64,000 bases of DNA from Liolophura sinensis. Lineage: Eukaryota > Mollusca > Polyplacophora > Chitonida > Chitonidae. Every line of letters begins with the position of its first letter. The stretch's first letter is position 1. The notes under the pieces were generated by a model. That model was given only the letters and a program-made list of their open reading frames with translations, made no database searches and was not told the origin of the DNA. The stretch is from contig NC_088299.1 in NCBI RefSeq assembly GCF_032854445.1, forward strand, positions 18,903,608 through 18,967,607, read 5' to 3'. Shown here one piece after another: positions 61,040 to 64,000 of this stretch. The position numbers were made by a program, and so were the translations under genes.

Positions 61040-61500
61040 GTACAGAGTCCTGGATTAGCAGCCCGTAAGGTTAATCCCCAAGGACTAAGGGCTTAAGGGC
61101 TTAATGGCATCGAGTCAAAAACCATGCACGTATACATGTACACTTCTCACCTTTACCTGGCCTCAGTCACCTGTCTGACAATGTACACACACAAATACAT
61201 GTACATGTGTACACACAACTACCTGTGTAAACCAACTGTATGCTGAATCTAACAGGTACATGTAAACTACCTGTATGTTCTATCTAACAGGTACATGTAG
61301 AGAGTGCAGAGTCCTTGATTAGCAGCCTGTAAGGTTAATCCCCAAGGGCTAAGGGCTTAATGGCACGGAGTCAACACCATGCACATACACATGTACACAT
61401 ATCACCTTTACCTGGCCTCAGTCACCTGTCTGACAATGTACACACAAAAATACATGTACATGCACCTGTGTACACACAACTACATGTACATGTACCTGTG
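61040..61500 (+). repeat. About 270-bp direct duplication (2 copies)
   Basis: GATTAGCAGCCCGTAAGGTT, AATCCCCAAGGACTAAGGGC, CACCTTTACCTGGCCTCAGT and CACCTGTCTGACAATGTACA at about 61050-61220 recur at about 61317-61490. The second copy lacks a short GGGCTTAAGGGCTTAA duplication. Confidence 0.88.
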
Positions 61501-61539
61501 TACACACACGAGCACTAATGTGTACATATACATCACCCA

Positions 61540-63200
61540 TATGCTCAGTCTAGCATGTACATGTAAACTACCTGTATGCTCAGTCTAACAAATAGATGTA
61601 AACCACCTGTATGCTTAGTCTGATAAGTACATGTAAACTACCTGTATGCTCAGTGAAACAGGTACATGTAAACTACCTGTATGCTCAGTCTAACAGGTAC
61701 ATGTAAACTACCTGTATGCTCAGTCTAACTGGCACATGTAAACTACCTGTATGCTCAGTATAGTTGGCACATGTAAACTACATGTATTCTCAGTCTGATA
61801 GGTACATGTATATGTAAACTACCTGTATGCTCAGTCTAACAAGTACCTGTAAACTACCTGTATGTTCAGTAATCTAACAGGTAGGTGTAAATTACCTGTA
61901 TGCTCAGTCTAACTGGCAAATGTAAACTACCTGTATGTTCAGTCTAGCAGGTACATGTAAACTACATGTATGCTCAGTCTGATAGGTACATGTAAACCAC
62001 CTGTATGCTCAGTCTAACAGGTACATGTAAACTGCCTGTATGCTCAATCTAAGAGGTACATATCAACCACATGTATGCTCAATCTAAGAGGTACATGTAA
62101 ACTACCTGTATGCTCAATATAACAGGTACAAGTAAACCACCTGTATGCACAATATAACAGGCACATGTAAACTACCTGAATGCACAATATAACAGGTACA
62201 TGTAAACTACCTGAATGCTCAATATAACAGGTACAAGTAAACCAACTGTACGCTGAGTCTAACAGGTACATGTAAACTACCTGTATGTTCTGTCTAACAG
62301 GTACATGTAGACTACCTGCATGCCCAATATAACAGGTACATGTAAACTACCTGTATGTTCAGCCTAGCAGGTACATGTAAACTACCTGTATGCTCAGTCT
62401 AACAGGTACATGTAAACTACCTGTATGATCAGTCTAACAGGTACCGTACATGTAAACTACCTGTATGTTCAGTCTAACAGATACATGTAAACTACCTGTA
62501 TGCTCAGTCTAACAGGTACATGTAATCTACCTGTAAGCTCAGTCTAACAGGTACATGTAAACTACCTGTATGATCAGACTGGCAGGTACATGTAAACTAC
62601 CTGTATGCTCAATCTAGCAGGTAAATGTAAACTACCTGTATGCGCAGTAGTCTAACAGGTAGGTGTAAATTACCTGTATGCTCAGTCTGATAGGTACATG
62701 TAAACCACCTGTATGTTCAGTAGTCTAACAGGTAGGTGTAAATTACCTGTATGCTCAGTCTGATAGGTACATGTAAACCACCTGTATGTTCAGTAGTCTA
62801 ACAGGTAGGTGTAAATTACCTGTATGCTCAGTCTGATAGGTACATGTAAACCACCTGTATGCTCAATCTAGCAGGTAAATGTAAACTTCCTGTATGCTCA
62901 GTCTACCTGACAAATGTAAACCACATGTACGTGTATGCTCAGACTAACAGGTAAAGGTAAACTACCTGTATGCTCAGTCTACCTGACAAATGTAAACCAC
63001 ATGTACGTGTATGCTCAGACTAACAGGTAAATGTAAACTACCTGTATGCTCAGTCTACCTGACAAATGTAAACCACATGTACATGTATGCTCAGACTAAC
63101 AGGTACACGTAAACTACCAATATGCTCAGTCTAACAGGCATATGTAAACTACCTGTATGCTCAGTCTAACAGGTACATGTAAACTACCTGTATGCTACAT
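61540..63200 (+). repeat. 35-bp minisatellite, about 45 copies
   Basis: Unit GGTACATGTAAACTACCTGT plus ATGCTCAGTCTAACA. Higher-order blocks with a GGTAGGTGTAAATTACCTGT variant (period about 70-75 bp, 62640-62850) and a CTACCTGACAAATGTAAACC variant (62900-63080) are nested in it. Confidence 0.95.
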
Positions 63201-64000
63201 GTACTTGAATGCCTACTTACAGGTACTGTATTTCATCTAAAACTTTTATAGCATTTTTCAAGTCATATTTTGCTTGATTCTGAATACAGTGTTGGCCACT
63301 TATAAGGTTTTTTGTGGATCATTTGACGTTTGGCATCAAAAGTATCATACACAAGTCTTTATGTGCTTCTGAAAGTGCATATTTACATACCCAGCATTTG
63401 GTGAAATACAAAGCAGTAAACACTTTGACTAGACAACTCCTTGGCTCTAATCATGTGGGTGTACAGTTCAGACATAACCTTGCCAACATCACATGTCTAA
63501 CTGATAACCTACACCCACAACCACCCACATGCTCCATCCTACGGATAAATTCCACAAATATATGACACACTATGTATATCTACATGTAACAAATCAGAAT
63601 CCTGTACACCTGGAGGGAAATGTAAATACCTTCCTACCTGTACCTGGAGTTCCTCTGTAAATTGTCAATCAAAGGCCAACAACATCCACTACAGAGTAAG
63701 CTTTGATCTGTTCAGACAGTGCACAGATCCATGGGAATGTGTGAAGAGTGACCTGATCATTCATCCAGAAAAGAGAGTAACTTAAAGCGACGTTCTCACC
63801 TGAACTGAAAGCCTATGTCAGGTCAAGCTCACCTGTAATGCATGTACTCAGTACTGGTGCTGCTCAAGGCCCCGGCGTGGGCGGTCAACGAAGGAACGGA
63901 GGGCTAGTCTTTGTTCAAACTACATACAAGTGTACAGTTAGGCACATAAATGTCTACACGAAGGCTGATATTAAACCTGGCCTGAACACACCTGTGTTTT
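63201..64000. other. Unique sequence at the window edge
   Basis: No complete gene is seen. A GC-richer segment at 63865-63905 (AAGGCCCCGGCGTGGGCGGT) lies upstream, on the minus strand, of a donor-like ACAG|GTGAGC at 63833. This could be a first exon or promoter on the minus strand, but nothing confirms it. Confidence 0.3.

Overview
This is metazoan nuclear DNA, most likely from a mollusc (a bivalve or gastropod would fit). The genes are split by introns and carry no bacterial signals. Two conserved animal genes are broken into small exons inside AT-rich sequence. Several copies of a tRNA-headed SINE with an AAATAAATAAA tail, of a type I associate with molluscan genomes, are scattered through the window. 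The species assignment is inference; the gene identities rest on exon-by-exon translation.

Left part (415-18088, + strand): a complete Na+/H+ exchanger of the NHE8/SLC9A8 family in 16 coding exons, with every splice phase consistent (predicted 632 residues). Fourteen introns are GT-AG. Intron 8 is a minor-spliceosome (U12-type) AT-AC intron: its 5' site is ATATCCTT, its branch site is a close match to the U12 consensus, and AC lies 11 nt after the branch A. Middle part (32006-42289, - strand): a complete EEPD1-like gene in 8 coding exons (predicted 600 residues), with an acylatable MGxxxSC N-terminus, two helix-hairpin-helix regions and a C-terminal endonuclease/exonuclease/phosphatase (EEP) fold. 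The two genes converge. The 6.7 kb between the EEPD1 stop codon and a polyadenylation signal at 25289 may be one long 3' UTR.

About a third of the window (my estimate from adding up spans) is minisatellite or satellite DNA: about 40 separate arrays with units of 15-164 bp. The largest are an 82-bp satellite of about 29 copies (48765-51130), a 35-bp array of about 45 copies (61540-63200), a 164-bp dimeric higher-order array (45840-47330), a 39-bp array that stays open in both strands (21455-22682) and a GGTGGT-rich array (12008-13060). The right third (43-64 kb) has no recognisable coding gene; it is upstream or first-intron territory of the EEPD1-like gene, and possible non-coding 5' exons are flagged.

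The most unusual signal is that at least six minisatellites span an exon edge. Their repeat unit contains part of a coding exon plus its splice site: exons 6, 7, 10 and 13 of SLC9A8, and exons 2 and 5 of EEPD1. This produces strings of decoy donors or acceptors. In the four cases I read in frame with GT-AG donors or acceptors carrying exon sequence, using a decoy brings in an early stop codon. A 995-bp deleted hAT-like transposon, carrying the 5' part of a transposase gene, has inserted into one of these arrays. The two genes share no obvious pathway: one is an ion exchanger of Golgi and apical membranes, the other a nuclease/phosphatase-fold protein.
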